The notes under the pieces are model-generated. The model did no database searches, was not told where the DNA came from, and saw only the letters and a list, made by a program, of their open reading frames with translations. This document shows, in pieces, positions 16,927 to 28,700 of a DNA stretch of 37,116 nt. A program made the position numbers and the translations under genes. Source of the DNA: Bacteroidota bacterium (GTDB lineage: Bacteria; Bacteroidota; UBA10030; UBA6906); assembly GCA_016844425.1 (NCBI GenBank), contig JAERML010000001.1:1-37116 (forward strand), in the 5' to 3' direction. Within the stretch, counting starts at the first letter, position 1. Each line of letters opens with the position of its first letter.

Positions 16927-17754
16927 TTACTTTCTGCGTTTTACGATATACTTGCTGGACGGATTCTTTCTCCAGCGTGTCTTCTTTCCCTTGGTGTGCC
17001 AGCCCCATGGGGAAACCGGATGCGGGTTCCCCTGTGGTGACTTCCCTTCGCCACCGCCGTGCGGATGATCCACCGGATTCTGCACAACACCGCGCGACTG
17101 GGGACGAATCCCGAGCCACCGCGAGCGGCCGGCTTTCCCAATGACGATATTCTCGTGGTCCGCGTTTCCCACGCCGCCGATGGTTGCACTGCATTCCACC
17201 GGCACGTTCCGGATCTCGCCGGATGGCAACCGGAGCTGCGCGAACTTCCCTTCCTTCGCCATCAGTTGGACAGATGCACCTGCACTGCGAGCGAGCTGTG
17301 CTCCTTTGCCGGGACGCATCTCAATGTTGTGGACGAAAGTTCCCGGAGGAATCTGGGCAAGGGGCATCGCATTGCCAACCTTGATTTCCGCATCCGCCCC
17401 TGACCGTAAGACATCGCCGACCTTTACCCCCTCCGCTGCGATGATGTACCGTTTCTCGCCATCCAGATATTGGAGAAGCGCGATGCGGGCATTCCGGTTC
17501 GGGTCGTACTCGATGGCGACCACCTTCGCATCCATCCCGAGCTTGTTTCGCTTGAAGTCAATGACCCGGTAGAATCTCTTATGTCTACCCCCGCGGTGCC
17601 GCGAAGTGATACGGCCCGTGTTGTTCCGGCCACCTGTTCTTTTCAGCGGCTCGATGAGATTTTTTTCCGGTCTGGTCTTCGTAATCTCATCGAAGCTCGC
17701 GACCGACATCCAGCGTGTGCCGGGAGTTTTTGGTTTGAGTTTTCTGATTGCCAT
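16927..17754 (-). CDS. rplB: 50S ribosomal protein L2
   Basis: L2 is close to the peptidyl transferase centre. The 275-residue product has the signature [14 protein letters not shown] with the conserved histidine (His229 of E. coli), plus [20 protein letters not shown] and [28 protein letters not shown] before the ATG at 17754 is the ribosome binding site. Confidence 0.98.
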   Translation of the reverse strand: MAIRKLKPKTPGTRWMSVASFDEITKTRPEKNLIEPLKRTGGRNNTGRITSRHRGGRHKRFYRVIDFKRNKLGMDAKVVAIEYDPNRNARIALLQYLDGEKRYIIAAEGVKVGDVLRSGADAEIKVGNAMPLAQIPPGTFVHNIEMRPGKGAQLARSAGASVQLMAKEGKFAQLRLPSGEIRNVPVECSATIGGVGNADHENIVIGKAGRSRWLGIRPQSRGVVQNPVDHPHGGGEGKSPQGNPHPVSPWGWHTKGKKTRWRKNPSSKYIVKRRK

Positions 17755-17779
17755 GTGTTCCTCTTCTCGTCTTGACCGG

Positions 17780-18070
17780 TTACACGTTCTGGAAGAACTC
17801 GATCTTGTCGCCTTCCTTCAGACGGACAACGGCTTTCTTCCATTCCGGCGTGCGGCCTGCAAAACGTCCCTTACGCGTCAACTGGGACTTCGCCTTTCCC
17901 TTATGCCTGCTGGTGCGCACGCTCAGCACGGTCACATTGAATTTCTTCTCCACTGCCTTTGCGATCATGATCTTGTTCGCGTCACGATCAACTTCAAATG
18001 CATAGTGCCCCTTTTCCTGGAGGGCAGTCATCTTTTCAGTGACGAGTGGACGTTTCAGTATTCCTGTCAT
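17780..18070 (-). CDS. rplW: 50S ribosomal protein L23
   Basis: L23 is the docking site for trigger factor and SRP at the exit tunnel. The 96-residue product has [40 protein letters not shown] and the end [27 protein letters not shown] precedes the ATG. Confidence 0.97.
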   Translation of the reverse strand: MTGILKRPLVTEKMTALQEKGHYAFEVDRDANKIMIAKAVEKKFNVTVLSVRTSRHKGKAKSQLTRKGRFAGRTPEWKKAVVRLKEGDKIEFFQNV

Positions 18071-18085
18071 ACCCCTCTCGCTGGG

Positions 18086-18715
18086 TTAATTCTTAAACGT
18101 ATTCTGGAGCACTTCCACAGCGCTCTTCTGGATCAGCACCACCTGGTTGTTAACCAGATCATACGTGGATGCCTTGTCCGCCTCGAGCACAAACAGACGC
18201 GGGAGGTTCCGACCTGACCGCACCACATTCTGGTCGCTCTTGGAAGTCAACAACAGAGTCTTTGCCGCGTCCAGCTCAAGCGCCTTGAGAATGGTTGCCA
18301 TCGCTTTGGTCTTGGGTGCTTCAAAGGAAAAATCTTCGACTACCTTGATTTGCCCCTCCTTGGCCTTGAGGGACAACGCTGACTTGCGTGCAAGCTTGTG
18401 AAGTTGCGCCGGAAGTTTGGATGAATAGTCTCGGGGCTTCGGCCCAAATATAGAACCACCACCGATCATTACCGGTGATCGCGATGAGCCCTGCCGTGCC
18501 TGTCCGGTGTGCTTTTGTTTGAACGGCTTCTTGCCTCCGCCACGAACCTCTTCACGAGTTTTCACCTTTGATGTCCCTTGACGCTGATTGTCAAGGTACA
18601 CCCGAACCGCGCGGTAGATTGCGTGTTCACTGGGCTCCACTTCGAAGATGTGAGGAGATAGCTTAACCTTCTCGCCGCTCTTCGTTCCGTCCTTCCTATA
18701 CACTTCCAGTTCCAT
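18086..18715 (-). CDS. rplD: 50S ribosomal protein L4
   Basis: L4 reaches into the exit tunnel and in E. coli also represses the S10 operon. The 209-residue product has the tunnel loop (EEVRGGGKKPFKQKHTGQAR then QGSSRSPVMIGGGSIFGPKP) and the C-terminal Rossmann-like part. The ATG at 18715 is chosen because AAGAG lies five bases upstream; a GTG two codons earlier is possible. Confidence 0.97.
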   Translation of the reverse strand: MELEVYRKDGTKSGEKVKLSPHIFEVEPSEHAIYRAVRVYLDNQRQGTSKVKTREEVRGGGKKPFKQKHTGQARQGSSRSPVMIGGGSIFGPKPRDYSSKLPAQLHKLARKSALSLKAKEGQIKVVEDFSFEAPKTKAMATILKALELDAAKTLLLTSKSDQNVVRSGRNLPRLFVLEADKASTYDLVNNQVVLIQKSAVEVLQNTFKN

Positions 18716-18733
18716 GGTCACTCTTTTTCAGTT

Positions 18734-19366
18734 TTACGCTGCGCTGTTCTTGTGGATCTCGAGATAGCCGTTTATCGCTCCAGGGACAGATCCCTTGACA
18801 AGGAGCAGATTCGAATCTGCGATAACACCGACGACCTTCAAATTCTTCACGGTCACCTGTTCGCCGCCCATTCTCCCCGCCATGCGCATGCCTTTGAAGA
18901 CCCGCGAAGGGTAAGACGAAGAGCCAATTGACCCCGGTGCGCGCTCGCGGTCGCTTTGACCGTGAGTACGAAAGCCGCCGCCAAAGTGATGTCGCTTCAC
19001 GACCCCTTGAAAGCCACGTCCCTTCGAGGTCCCGACAATCGATACGGTGTCACCTTTGGAAAACACCTTATCGACCTTGATTTCCTGCCCCGGCTGAAAC
19101 TCGGAGACGCCGTTGCCTCGGAACTCCCGTATGATGCGGGTCGGTTTCACGTTGGCTTTCGCAAAGTGACCTTTCACCGGCTTGTTCACGGTACGCTCAC
19201 TCTTGCGGTCGAAACCGAGCTGGACCGCTTCGTAGCCATCACGCTCGGCCGTTTTAATTTGCGTGACAAAGCATGGCCCTGCTTCGATCACGGTGCATGG
19301 AATCACCTGACCGCTCTCATCAAAGATGCTGGTCATCCCGATTTTCTTGCCCAAAAGTCCTGTCAT
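18734..19366 (-). CDS. rplC: 50S ribosomal protein L3
   Basis: L3 is an early assembly protein reaching the peptidyl transferase centre. From the ATG at 19366 the product is 210 residues and begins [20 protein letters not shown], the family start; GGAAG lies five bases upstream. An ATG at 19378 with AGGTGA upstream would add four residues. The loop reads [20 protein letters not shown]: the glutamine that PrmB methylates in E. coli (in SIGQNQ) is replaced, as in many Bacteroidota and Chlorobiota relatives. Confidence 0.96.
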   Translation of the reverse strand: MTGLLGKKIGMTSIFDESGQVIPCTVIEAGPCFVTQIKTAERDGYEAVQLGFDRKSERTVNKPVKGHFAKANVKPTRIIREFRGNGVSEFQPGQEIKVDKVFSKGDTVSIVGTSKGRGFQGVVKRHHFGGGFRTHGQSDRERAPGSIGSSSYPSRVFKGMRMAGRMGGEQVTVKNLKVVGVIADSNLLLVKGSVPGAINGYLEIHKNSAA

Positions 19367-19520
19367 GACTTCTTCCATTAAGAAAACATCACCTAAAGCA
19401 CCCGTCGAAAGACGGGCACATTGTCGAATCATGCCTCACCGAAGGCGTGACCGATGCCGTCAATCTCCCCGACTGGCAAAGGCCAACGGCGAAGACACCA
19501 CATGTTGTCAGATCGAAGAG

Positions 19521-19829
19521 TTAGACTTTGATCTCGACGTCGACGCCCGCGGGTAGATCAAGCTTCATCAGGGAGTCGACTGTCTTGTTTGTCGAGTTGA
19601 GAATATCGATCAGGCGCTTGTGAGCGCGCGTCTCGAACTGCTCTCTCGACTTCTTGTCAACGTGAGGTGAACGAAGCACAGTATAGACCGTACGCTTCGT
19701 GGGTAACGGGATCGGGCCAGAGACCACAGCGCCTGTTGACTTCACAGTCTTGATGATTTTCTCCGCAGACTTGTCGATCAGGTTGTGATCGTACGATTTC
19801 AGCTTTATGCGAATCTTTTGGCCTGCCAC
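19521..19829 (-). CDS. rpsJ: 30S ribosomal protein S10
   Basis: S10 is a head protein of the 30S subunit and, as NusE, binds NusB and NusG in antitermination. The 102-residue product has [40 protein letters not shown] and the family end [11 protein letters not shown]. The start is GTG at 19829 with GCGGAG about eleven bases upstream. A gap of about 150 bases precedes rplC; nothing definite is seen in it. Confidence 0.98.
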   Translation of the reverse strand: MAGQKIRIKLKSYDHNLIDKSAEKIIKTVKSTGAVVSGPIPLPTKRTVYTVLRSPHVDKKSREQFETRAHKRLIDILNSTNKTVDSLMKLDLPAGVDVEIKV

Positions 19830-19852
19830 TGTACTGGATACTCCGCTTACTC

Positions 19853-19887
19853 AAAAAACAGAAAAAGAGAGCAGCGCCGGGCTGCTC
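19853..19887 (-). terminator. intrinsic terminator or attenuator between tuf and rpsJ
   Basis: GAGCAGC (81-87 of the 198xx block) and GCTGCTC (69-75) form a perfect seven-base GC-rich stem with a five-base loop, followed on the minus strand by TCTTTTTCTGTTTTTT. This is a textbook Rho-independent terminator 11 bases after the tuf stop. Only about 25 bases lie between its T-tract and the rpsJ GTG, too few for a full promoter, so it may act as an attenuator setting expression of the S10 genes. Confidence 0.85.
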
Positions 19888-19898
19888 CCCATGAATTA

Positions 19899-21110
19899 CT
19901 ACTCAAGAATCTTCGTGACAACCCCCGCACCTACCGTATGGCCGCCTTCGCGAATAGCAAACCGCAGCCCTTCCTCCATCGCAATGGTTGTGATCAACTC
20001 AATGTTCATACCATCGACGTTGTCGCCCGGCATGATCATCTCTGTGCCGCCCGGGAGAGTTGCAACACCGGTAACGTCCGTCGTCCTGAAATAGAACTGA
20101 GGGCGGTACCCGGTGAAAAACGGTGTATGACGTCCACCTTCTTCTTTCTTCAGCACGTACACCTGGGCTGTAAACTTCTTATGCGGAGTGATGGAACCAG
20201 GCTTGGCAATCACCATGCCTCGCTCGAGCTGGTTCTTGTCGACACCGCGGAGCAACAGACCGGCATTGTCCCCGGCCCGCACATCATCGAGTTCCTTGCG
20301 AAACATCTCTGCGCCGGTGATGACAGTCTTCATGTGTGCGCCCAGACCGATAACCTCAACTTCATCGCCGACTTTTGCCTTACCACGCTCTACACGACCC
20401 GTGCCGACCGTACCACGACCTGTGATCGAGAAGACGTCTTCAACAGGCATCAAGAATGGCTTGTCAACTTCACGCTGTGGGACCGGTATATAGCTGTCGA
20501 CAGCATCCATCAGATCCATGATGCATTTGAACGCGGGATCGTCTGCCTTACTCTCCGGCTTGATTGCGGCTTCCATTGCCTTCAGTGCAGATCCGCGAAT
20601 AATGGGGATCTCATCACCCGGGAACTCATACTTCTTGAGAAGGTCGCGGAGCTCGAGTTCCACGAGGTCGAGCAACTCGGGGTCGTCTACTGCGTCCACT
20701 TTGTTCATGAACACAACAATCTTGGGCACTCCAACCTGGCGTGCGAGCAAAATATGCTCGCGCGTTTGCGGCATTGGACCGTCGGTGGCAGCAACCACGA
20801 GGATGGCACCGTCCATCTGGGCGGCACCCGTGATCATGTTCTTCACATAGTCCGCGTGGCCAGGGCAGTCGACGTGTGCGTAGTGACGTTTCGTTGTCGA
20901 GTACTCCACGTGAGCGGTTGCAATTGTGATACCGCGTTCCCGTTCCTCCGGAGCATTATCGATACTGTCGAAGGTGCGAACCTGAGAAAGACCCTTCTTG
21001 GCCAATACCATCGTAATGGCTGCGGTCAAGGTAGTCTTTCCATGATCGACGTGACCTATTGTGCCCACGTTGAGATGCGGTTTGTCACGCGTGAATTTCT
21101 CTTTTGCCAT
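19899..21110 (-). CDS. tuf: translation elongation factor EF-Tu
   Basis: EF-Tu carries aminoacyl-tRNA to the ribosome. The 403-residue product has G1 GHVDHGKT (19-26), G2 RGITI, G3 DCPGH with catalytic His84, and G4 NKVD (135-138). Domains 2 and 3 are complete ([40 protein letters not shown]). GAGGAGACC precedes the ATG. It is the only tuf here: the place beside the tRNA-Thr/Tyr/Gly/Thr cluster that holds tufB in E. coli is occupied by rpmG. Confidence 0.99.
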   Translation of the reverse strand: MAKEKFTRDKPHLNVGTIGHVDHGKTTLTAAITMVLAKKGLSQVRTFDSIDNAPEERERGITIATAHVEYSTTKRHYAHVDCPGHADYVKNMITGAAQMDGAILVVAATDGPMPQTREHILLARQVGVPKIVVFMNKVDAVDDPELLDLVELELRDLLKKYEFPGDEIPIIRGSALKAMEAAIKPESKADDPAFKCIMDLMDAVDSYIPVPQREVDKPFLMPVEDVFSITGRGTVGTGRVERGKAKVGDEVEVIGLGAHMKTVITGAEMFRKELDDVRAGDNAGLLLRGVDKNQLERGMVIAKPGSITPHKKFTAQVYVLKKEEGGRHTPFFTGYRPQFYFRTTDVTGVATLPGGTEMIMPGDNVDGMNIELITTIAMEEGLRFAIREGGHTVGAGVVTKILE

Positions 21111-21183
21111 TTTTCGGGTCTCCTCTATGTAGAAGGGGATTGTGTATAGTCACTGTTCTGCTGCCGGTGCCTGGCAGGACGAG

Positions 21184-23286
21184 TTATGCGGTTACTGACT
21201 CCCTGCCTTTGACCTTTTCAATAATCTGTTCGGCCACGCTCTTCGGTGTTTCGTCGTAATGGGATAGTTCCATGGAGTAGATCGCACGACCCTGCGTCAT
21301 GGAACGCAAGGTGGTCGAGTACCCGAACATCTCTGAAAGAGGTACAGCGGCACGGATTACCTGAGCGTCTTTACGTGGGGTCATCCCTTCGATCTTACCT
21401 CGACGTGAGTTCAGGTCTCCGATTACATCACCCATATACTCTTCTGGCGTCACGACCTCGACTTCCATGACAGGCTCGAGCAACACGGGGTGAGCCTTGC
21501 GAGCGGCCTCCTTGAAAGCCATAGATCCTGCAATCTTGAACGCCATTTCAGATGAGTCAACATCGTGATACGAACCGTCAAACAGTTTGATCTTTACGTC
21601 CTCTACGGGGTATCCCGCGAGCACGCCGTTCTTCATGGCCTCAACGATGCCCTGCTCGACTGGTTTGATAAACTCTTTGGGAATCACCCCCCCAACGATC
21701 GCGTTCTCGAATTCAAAGCCTTTTCCGATTTCGTTTGGTTCGATCTCGATCCACACGTGACCGAACTGGCCACGACCGCCGGATTGGCGAACGAATTTCC
21801 CTTCGGCCTGGACCTTCTTACGGATGGTTTCCTTGTACGCAACCTGAGGCTTCCCGATGTTCGCTTCCACGCGAAACTCGCGTTTCATGCGATCAACAAT
21901 GATCTCGAGATGCAATTCGCCCATGCCGCTGATGATAGTCTGACCGGTCTCCTCGTTAGTAGAGATTCGGAGCGTCGGATCTTCCTCAGCGAGTTTCGCC
22001 ATTGCCTCCCCCATCTTCTCCTGGTCGGCCTTGGTCTTGGGTTCAATTGCCACATGGATGACGGGATCCGGAAATGTCATTTTCTCAAGAATGATCGGAT
22101 CGGACTCATCGCAGAGCGTATCACCGGTCCTTGTGAACTTCAATCCAACTGCAGCAACAATGTCACCTGCGTAGGCCTCATCCACATCCTCGCGGGTATT
22201 TGCATGCATACGGAGAATCCTGCTAATCCGCTCCTTTTTCTCTGAGATGGAGTTGTAGACGTAAGAGCCGGCCTTGAGTGTTCCAGAGTACACACGGAAG
22301 TATGTCAGCTTTCCTACGAACGGATCCGTCATAATCTTGAATGCGAGCGCCGTGAACTTCTCGTTGTCGCTCACCTTCCGGATGATCTTGTCCGTCATAT
22401 TCACATGGTGACCCACCAGACTGGCTTCATTCAGGTCAAGGGGTGACGGGAGGTAATCAATAACAGCATCCAGCAACGACTGGACGCCCTTGTTCTTGAA
22501 AGATGACCCGCACAACACCGGGACGATACTGACTTTAAGGGCAGCGCGACGGAGCACGGTCATGATCTCTTTCGGGGTGATCTCTTTCCCCTCGAGATAC
22601 TTTTCCAGAAGAGAATCATCCTCGTCTGAGACTGCTTCGAGCATTTTGGTCCGATATTCCTGCGCCTTGGCTTGCATGTCGTGCGGAATCTCGATATCCT
22701 CCCACTCGCTGCCGAGGGTCGATTCCTTATACATGCGCGCCTTCATGGTGACAAGATCAATGATGCCCGCAAAGATGTCCCCTTCGCCAACCGGCAACTG
22801 AATGGGTACGGCATTTGCACCAAGCCGATCCTTCATCATCCGCACCGCACCAAGAAAGTCAGCCCCCACCCGATCCATCTTATTTACGAATGCGATACGA
22901 GGAACCCCATACTTGTCCATCTGACGCCATACCGTCTCAGACTGAGGCTCGACTCCACCTACGGAGCAAAAGAGTGCAATTGCACCGTCTAGCACGCGCA
23001 GCGAACGCTCAACCTCCACGGTGAAATCGACGTGACCCGGCGTATCAATGATATTGATGCGGTGATCATTCCAGAAGCACGTTGTCGCGGCCGATGTGAT
23101 CGTAATGCCGCGCTCCTTCTCTTGTTCCATCCAGTCCATAGTTGCGGCGCCGTCATGGACTTCACCCATTCTGTGTAACACACCAGTGTAAAATAAAATG
23201 CGCTCCGTCGTCGTCGTCTTACCGGCGTCGATATGTGCACTGATTCCTATGTTGCGTGTACGATCTAGCGGGTACTGTCTTGGCAT
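21184..23286 (-). CDS. fusA: translation elongation factor EF-G
   Basis: EF-G drives translocation of tRNA and mRNA and helps recycle ribosomes. The 700-residue product has G1 AHIDAGKTT (17-25), G3 DTPGHVDF (81-88), G4 NKMD (135-138), and domain IV with [16 protein letters not shown], ending in [20 protein letters not shown]. Length is normal. It is in the str operon between rpsG and tuf. Confidence 0.99.
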   Translation of the reverse strand: MPRQYPLDRTRNIGISAHIDAGKTTTTERILFYTGVLHRMGEVHDGAATMDWMEQEKERGITITSAATTCFWNDHRINIIDTPGHVDFTVEVERSLRVLDGAIALFCSVGGVEPQSETVWRQMDKYGVPRIAFVNKMDRVGADFLGAVRMMKDRLGANAVPIQLPVGEGDIFAGIIDLVTMKARMYKESTLGSEWEDIEIPHDMQAKAQEYRTKMLEAVSDEDDSLLEKYLEGKEITPKEIMTVLRRAALKVSIVPVLCGSSFKNKGVQSLLDAVIDYLPSPLDLNEASLVGHHVNMTDKIIRKVSDNEKFTALAFKIMTDPFVGKLTYFRVYSGTLKAGSYVYNSISEKKERISRILRMHANTREDVDEAYAGDIVAAVGLKFTRTGDTLCDESDPIILEKMTFPDPVIHVAIEPKTKADQEKMGEAMAKLAEEDPTLRISTNEETGQTIISGMGELHLEIIVDRMKREFRVEANIGKPQVAYKETIRKKVQAEGKFVRQSGGRGQFGHVWIEIEPNEIGKGFEFENAIVGGVIPKEFIKPVEQGIVEAMKNGVLAGYPVEDVKIKLFDGSYHDVDSSEMAFKIAGSMAFKEAARKAHPVLLEPVMEVEVVTPEEYMGDVIGDLNSRRGKIEGMTPRKDAQVIRAAVPLSEMFGYSTTLRSMTQGRAIYSMELSHYDETPKSVAEQIIEKVKGRESVTA

Positions 23287-23307
23287 ACTTCGCTTACTCT
23301 ACCCCTT

Positions 23308-23775
23308 CTACCACTTGAAATGGGCGAACGCTTTGTTCGCCTCTGCCATTTTGTGTGTATCTTCTTTTTTCTTGATCGCGTTACCCTCGCCATTCGATGC
23401 AGCAATAAACTCGGCAGCAAGCTTCTGGGACATGGACTTGTCCTTCCTGTCATTGGCATACCCGATCAACCACCGGATCGCCAACGCTACGCTTCTACTG
23501 GAACGCACTTCCGTGGGGACCTGATAGGTCGCACCACCAACCCGGCGCGCCTTCACTTCCAACACCGGACGAGTATTGCTCAGCGCCTTCTTAAACACAT
23601 CGATGCCGTTCGCCTTGGTGCGCTCTTCAATGATTGAGAAAGCATCATACATCAGCCTGCGAGCAAGATGTTTCTTACCTTCCTTCATTACGCAGTTAAT
23701 GAAGGCCGAGACCAAAGGATCGTTGTACTTTGGGTCAGGTTTTGCGACTCTCGAACCAACTCTTTTCTTTCTCAC
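23308..23775 (-). CDS. rpsG: 30S ribosomal protein S7
   Basis: S7 organises the 30S head and lies near the E site. The 155-residue product has KYNDPLVSAFINCVMKEGKK, EVKARRVGGATYQVPTEVRS and RWLIGYANDRKDKSMSQKLA. The start codon is GTG at 23775 (VRKKRVGSR), with no strong Shine-Dalgarno sequence; it lies 23 bases after rpsL, so coupling is plausible. Confidence 0.98.
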   Translation of the reverse strand: MRKKRVGSRVAKPDPKYNDPLVSAFINCVMKEGKKHLARRLMYDAFSIIEERTKANGIDVFKKALSNTRPVLEVKARRVGGATYQVPTEVRSSRSVALAIRWLIGYANDRKDKSMSQKLAAEFIAASNGEGNAIKKKEDTHKMAEANKAFAHFKW

Positions 23776-23798
23776 AACCGTCTACGTTTTGTTTTTGA

Positions 23799-24170
23799 TT
23801 ACTTTGCCCGTTTTGCGCCATACTTGGAACGGCCCTGCTTCCTATCAGCTACTCCGGCTGTATCAAGCGTGCCGCGAATGATATGGTATCTCACTCCAGG
23901 AAGGTCCTTCACCCTCCCCCCCCGAATCATTACAATGGAGTGCTCCTGGAGGTTATGCCCTTCGCCCGGTATATATGCGGTTACCTCGATACCGTTGGTC
24001 AACCTGACACGGGCGACCTTGCGCAGAGCCGAATTTGGCTTCTTAGGTGTTGTGGTATAGACACGAGTACACACACCACGCTTCTGCGGACTGCCGTCCA
24101 TGGCGGGAGCTTTGCTTTTCCAGGCGACTTTTCTCCGGCTCTTGCGAACGAGTTGGTTAATAGTTGGCAA
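23799..24170 (-). CDS. rpsL: 30S ribosomal protein S12
   Basis: S12 controls decoding accuracy. The 123-residue product has [19 protein letters not shown] (Lys43, Lys44) and GRVKDLPG (Lys88, Asp89). The lysines where streptomycin-resistance changes arise are wild type, and Asp89 is the usual methylthiolation site. The start is TTG at 24170 with GGAG six bases upstream. Confidence 0.99.
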   Translation of the reverse strand: MPTINQLVRKSRRKVAWKSKAPAMDGSPQKRGVCTRVYTTTPKKPNSALRKVARVRLTNGIEVTAYIPGEGHNLQEHSIVMIRGGRVKDLPGVRYHIIRGTLDTAGVADRKQGRSKYGAKRAK

Positions 24171-24221
24171 AAATTACTCCATCACTAATACATTGAGTGA
24201 AAGCTGCTGAGAAAGTTTAAC

Positions 24222-24250
24222 AAGGTACAAAATAAAGGCTCAATTGTCAA
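24222..24250 (-). promoter_or_regulatory. candidate promoter for the str operon
   Basis: On the minus strand a perfect TTGACA (24245-24250) is followed by 17 bases and TACCTT (24222-24227). The -10 is a poor match to either sigma-70 or Bacteroidota consensus. Its place in the 130-base gap between rpoC and rpsL supports it. Confidence 0.45.
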
Positions 24251-24300
24251 GGATACCCAATGCTGAGTGAAATTCTTCCATCCCGACACAAGACCCGGTC

Positions 24301-27300
24301 CTAGTCAGAGACAATCTTCTCTTTAGTCTTGACCTTCTTCGGAAGCGCGTCCTCCGACGCGGCCTCCACTTCTGTCGTCCCAGCGTCCTTCGTGGTTACA
24401 ATGATGTCCCGGAAGCCCTTGATCCCAGTTCCAGCTGGAATCAAATGGCCCATGATGACGTTTTCCTTGAGTCCGAGAAGATAGTCAACCTTTCCTTCGA
24501 TCGCTGCATCCGTCAGCACTTTAGTAGTTTCCTGGAATGATGCTGCAGAGATGAAACTATCGGTAGAAAGTGAAGCGGAAGTGATTCCGAGGAGGACTGG
24601 TTCAGATGTCGCTGGCTCCGCATCGCGGTACTCCGCAACCTTCTTGGCTTTCTTTCGGATTTCGCCATTGATCTCGCGTACCTTCTTCTTAGAAACAATC
24701 TGACCGTTTTTGTACTTTGAGTCTCCCTTGTTGATGATCACCACCTTGTCACGCAAACTTTCGTTCCCTGCTTCGAACTTCAGTTTGTCAATGTAGTCAC
24801 CTTCAAGGAACTTTGTGTCACTCGAGTCCACGACTCGAACTTTCTGCATCATCTGGCGGACGATAATCTCGATGTGCTTATCATTGATCTTCACACCCTG
24901 GATGCGGTACACTTCCTGGATCTCGTTTACAAGATATTCCTGCACGGCACCGACACCTTTGATACGCAGAATATCGTGCGGGTCAATTGCTCCATCCGAG
25001 AGACGCTCTCCGGCGCGGACAACATCGTTTTCCTGCACTAACACATGCTTGCCCTGTGGGATGGGGTACTTGCGAATGTCTTTCCCATCATGACTCTTCA
25101 CAATCACCTCGCGCGAGCCGCGCTTGATAGCACCGAAGCTGACAGTACCGTCGATTTCCGTAACGATTGCAGGATCATTCGGGCTACGGGCTTCAAAAAG
25201 TTCCGTCACCCGCGGCAAACCACCAGTGATGTCGCGGTTCTTGCCGATGTCTCTCGGAATCTTGACGAGAATTGTACCGGCGCCAATTTGCTGTCCGTTA
25301 TCGACGACAAGATGGGCTCTTGTCGGAATGATATACCCGGCGATCTTCTGTCCCTTGCTGCGAGTAATGAGGAGTGTTGGGCTGAGCGTACGGTCACGCG
25401 AATCGATGACGACCTTCTGGATATGACCTGTCTGTTCGTCCGGCTCCTCCCGGTATGTGACATTCTCCTTAAGGTCCTGATACTTCACAACGCCAGGATG
25501 TTCGGAGATGATGACCGAGTTGTACGGATCCCATTCATAAATGAGCTCGCCCTTGGACACCTTCGCCCCGTCCTTGAGAAGGAGGGTTGCCCCGTAGGGG
25601 ACATCATATTTCGCAAGGAGTCGGTTATCCTGATCGAGAACATTTACAATGCCGCTGCGTCCTGCCACAATGATCTTGGATCCATCATCATCGGGAACCT
25701 CGATCGACTTGATGCCTTCGTACTTCAGCTTCCCATCGAACTTGGAGGGAACCTGCGACTGAGACGCGATGAGACTCGCCGTACCACCAGTGTGGAATGT
25801 TCGCAGCGTGAGCTGCGTACCCGGCTCACCAATGGACTGGGCTGCGATGATGCCGACGGTTTCTCCGGGCTGGATAATCCTCCCGGTAGTCAGGTTGCGT
25901 CCATAGCACAGGGCACAGATGCCTCGTTTCGCCTCGCATGTGAGCACGGAGCGAATTTCTACCGTTTCAATCGATGTCTCTGCGATGCGGTTTGCCGTTT
26001 CCTCATCTATCAACTCACCAGCCGCGACTATCACGTCGCCACTCATCGGGTCAATCGCATCATGCACTGCCACACGCCCGAGAATGCGCTCGGAGAGAGG
26101 CTCCTTGACATCTTCGCCCTCTTTGAGCGCACCCGTCACAACGCCTCGGATGGTGCCGCAGTCTTCCATCGAAATAATGGCATCTTGGGCGACATCTACG
26201 AGCCGACGGGTCAAGTATCCCGCATCGGCAGTTTTCAGCGCTGTATCGGCAAGACCCTTGCGCGCACCGTGGGTGGAGATGAAGTACTCAAGAATCGAGA
26301 GACCTTCACGGAAGTTAGCAATGATAGGGTTTTCAATGAGTTCGCCGGTAGCTCCGGAGAGACTTTTTTGGGGCTTGGCCATGAGACCACGCATGCCGGC
26401 AAGCTGTCTGACCTGCTCCTTCGAACCTCGTGCGCCGGAGTCAACCATCATATAGAGTGAGTTAAATCCAGCCTTGCCATGTTGCAAGGATTCGAAGAGC
26501 TTCTCTGCCACACGCGTCGTCGCGCGGGTCCAGATATCGATCACCTTGTTGTATCGTTCTCCGTTGGTGATGAAGCCACGGGTGTACTGGCTGTAAACTT
26601 CATCCACATTCTTCTGCGCACGGGTAATGATCTCTTCCTTTTCCTTCGGGATTGTCACATCATCGAGGCTCACGGATAGACCAGCGGCGGTTGCATAACG
26701 GAACCCGGTTTCCTTGAGTGCATCCAGAAATTCGGCGGTTTTCAGGTTACCTACTTTTCGGAATGAGTTGGCAATAATTTGCACAAGTCGCTTCTTGTTC
26801 AGCAGCTCATTGATGAACCCGATCTCCTTTGGGACGATCTGATTGAAGAGGACACGCCCCGAAGTCGTTTCGACCATTTTACCGCCGATCCGGACTTTGA
26901 TCCGGGCATGGAGCCCGACCTTGCCATAGTTGTGCGCTATGATCACTTCCTCCGGTGACGAGAACTGGAGACCTTCTCCAACATCCCCTGCCTTCGACTT
27001 GGTCAAATAATAGCAGCCGAGCACCTGATCCTGCGTTGGTGTCACTATCGGGGCACCGCTTGCAGGTGAAAGGATATTATGACTTGAGAGCATTAGGATG
27101 CGCGCCTCAAGCTGAGCGTCAAACGACAGCGGCACGTGAACCGCCATTTGGTCGCCATCAAAGTCCGCATTGAATGCGGTGCACACCATGGGGTGAATCC
27201 GAATCGCCTTTCCCTCCACCAGCACGGGCTGGAACGCCTGGATGCCAAGGCGGTGAAGCGTCGGTGCACGATTGAGCAACACCGGATGCCCATCGATAAC

Positions 27301-28578
27301 ATTCTCAAGGATCTCCCACACGTCCGGGCCCTTCTTGTCGACCATTTTCTTCGCGCTCTTCACCGTTTTCACAATTCCGCGCTCGATTAGCTTGCGAATT
27401 ATGAATGGTTTGAAGAGCTCGACCGCCATGTCCTTCGGAAGACCGCACTCGTGCAGCTTCAACTCCGGACCAACGACGATCACGGATCGGCCCGAGTAGT
27501 CAACGCGTTTGCCCAAAAGGTTCTGACGAAACCGTCCCTGTTTCCCCTTCAACATATCGGACAATGATTTCAGAGCCCGGTTGTTGTCACTCCGAACGGC
27601 GTTCACCCGACGCGAATTATCAAAGAGGGAATCCACCGCCTCCTGCAACATTCGTTTCTCGTTCCGCAAGATCACATCCGGCGCCTTGATGTCAATCAAT
27701 CTCTTGAGACGATTGTTACGGATGATAACGCGACGATACAGGTCGTTCAGGTCCGACGTTGCAAAGCGCCCACCCTCCAAAGGAACGAGAGGACGAAGCT
27801 CAGGCGGAATCACAGGAATAATGTCCAGCACCATCCACTCGGGCCGGTTCAACGGTCCACCTTCACGCTCGCGGAATGCTTCCACAACCCGGAGACGCTT
27901 CAGTGCTTCCTGTTTCTTCTGGACTGATGTTTCTTCCAAAATTTGCGCGCGCAACTCGGCAGCAAGCACAGCAACATCTACTTGCTTCAGGAGATCCTTG
28001 ATGGCCTCGCCGCCGATTTTGGCAACGAATCTCCGTTTATCGGTTGGCTCAAGATCATCATTGTTTTCGGGGAGGGTGGCAAGAATCTCATAATACTGCT
28101 CCTCTGAAATGAGATTCTTTCTCTGTAATCCGGTCGTTCCAGGATTGATGACGACGTATGACTCATAGTAGATAATCTTTTCGAGGTCTTTCGAGGTCAA
28201 CCCTAGAATGTAGCCGATCTTTGATGGAAGAGAACGAAAATACCAGATGTGAACGATCGGCACGGCAAGGGCGATGTGACCCATCCGTTCGCGGCGAACA
28301 CTCTTCTGAGTAACTTCCACGCCGCAGCGGTCGCAGATGATCCCCCGATACCGGATGCGTTTGTATTTCCCGCAATGGCATTCCCAATCCCTCACTGGCC
28401 CGAAGATCTTCTCACAGAAAAGACCGTCCTTCTCCGGTCGGAAGGATCGGTAGTTGATCGTTTCCGGCTTCGTCACTTCTCCGTGCGATCGCTGCAAGAT
28501 CATATCGGACGAGGCGAGACTGATGGTGATCTTTGTGAAGTTCTTCTTGGCTTCCCTGTCCTGATGCATAAATGCCAT
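24301..28578 (-). CDS. rpoC: DNA-directed RNA polymerase beta' subunit
   Basis: Beta' holds the catalytic magnesium and the DNA clamp of RNA polymerase. From the ATG at 28578 the product is 1425 residues and begins [28 protein letters not shown] seven bases upstream fixes this start over an in-frame upstream one. It has the first zinc site ([20 protein letters not shown], about 60-85), the active-site NADFDGDQ (about 468-476), the second zinc site ([17 protein letters not shown], about 885-905), and the C-terminal clamp. It follows rpoB after about 120 bases containing a small CCCGC/GCGGG hairpin (28614-28627). Confidence 0.99.
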   Translation of the reverse strand: MAFMHQDREAKKNFTKITISLASSDMILQRSHGEVTKPETINYRSFRPEKDGLFCEKIFGPVRDWECHCGKYKRIRYRGIICDRCGVEVTQKSVRRERMGHIALAVPIVHIWYFRSLPSKIGYILGLTSKDLEKIIYYESYVVINPGTTGLQRKNLISEEQYYEILATLPENNDDLEPTDKRRFVAKIGGEAIKDLLKQVDVAVLAAELRAQILEETSVQKKQEALKRLRVVEAFREREGGPLNRPEWMVLDIIPVIPPELRPLVPLEGGRFATSDLNDLYRRVIIRNNRLKRLIDIKAPDVILRNEKRMLQEAVDSLFDNSRRVNAVRSDNNRALKSLSDMLKGKQGRFRQNLLGKRVDYSGRSVIVVGPELKLHECGLPKDMAVELFKPFIIRKLIERGIVKTVKSAKKMVDKKGPDVWEILENVIDGHPVLLNRAPTLHRLGIQAFQPVLVEGKAIRIHPMVCTAFNADFDGDQMAVHVPLSFDAQLEARILMLSSHNILSPASGAPIVTPTQDQVLGCYYLTKSKAGDVGEGLQFSSPEEVIIAHNYGKVGLHARIKVRIGGKMVETTSGRVLFNQIVPKEIGFINELLNKKRLVQIIANSFRKVGNLKTAEFLDALKETGFRYATAAGLSVSLDDVTIPKEKEEIITRAQKNVDEVYSQYTRGFITNGERYNKVIDIWTRATTRVAEKLFESLQHGKAGFNSLYMMVDSGARGSKEQVRQLAGMRGLMAKPQKSLSGATGELIENPIIANFREGLSILEYFISTHGARKGLADTALKTADAGYLTRRLVDVAQDAIISMEDCGTIRGVVTGALKEGEDVKEPLSERILGRVAVHDAIDPMSGDVIVAAGELIDEETANRIAETSIETVEIRSVLTCEAKRGICALCYGRNLTTGRIIQPGETVGIIAAQSIGEPGTQLTLRTFHTGGTASLIASQSQVPSKFDGKLKYEGIKSIEVPDDDGSKIIVAGRSGIVNVLDQDNRLLAKYDVPYGATLLLKDGAKVSKGELIYEWDPYNSVIISEHPGVVKYQDLKENVTYREEPDEQTGHIQKVVIDSRDRTLSPTLLITRSKGQKIAGYIIPTRAHLVVDNGQQIGAGTILVKIPRDIGKNRDITGGLPRVTELFEARSPNDPAIVTEIDGTVSFGAIKRGSREVIVKSHDGKDIRKYPIPQGKHVLVQENDVVRAGERLSDGAIDPHDILRIKGVGAVQEYLVNEIQEVYRIQGVKINDKHIEIIVRQMMQKVRVVDSSDTKFLEGDYIDKLKFEAGNESLRDKVVIINKGDSKYKNGQIVSKKKVREINGEIRKKAKKVAEYRDAEPATSEPVLLGITSASLSTDSFISAASFQETTKVLTDAAIEGKVDYLLGLKENVIMGHLIPAGTGIKGFRDIIVTTKDAGTTEVEAASEDALPKKVKTKEKIVSD

Positions 28579-28700
28579 TTGTCTTCCTCCAACCAAAAAT
28601 GTCCTGTGTAAGTCCCGCTGTGGCGGGTCGAACCGATTCACCGGCAGGCACGCACGATGAACCTTCACCCTCCCGTCCTCGGAAAGGGGCAATCTTGATG

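Noticed and set aside
19785..21149. A 454-residue plus-strand open frame opposite tuf
   Set aside because: Antisense shadow of EF-Tu; its composition is unlike a real protein (many His and Cys).
25045..26460. A 471-residue plus-strand open frame inside rpoC
   Set aside because: It lies wholly opposite conserved beta' sequence and has no family resemblance or context.
28614..28627. CCCGC/GCGGG hairpin between rpoB and rpoC as a terminator
   Set aside because: The stem is only five bases and lacks an adjacent T-tract; rpoC must be co-transcribed. At most a processing site.
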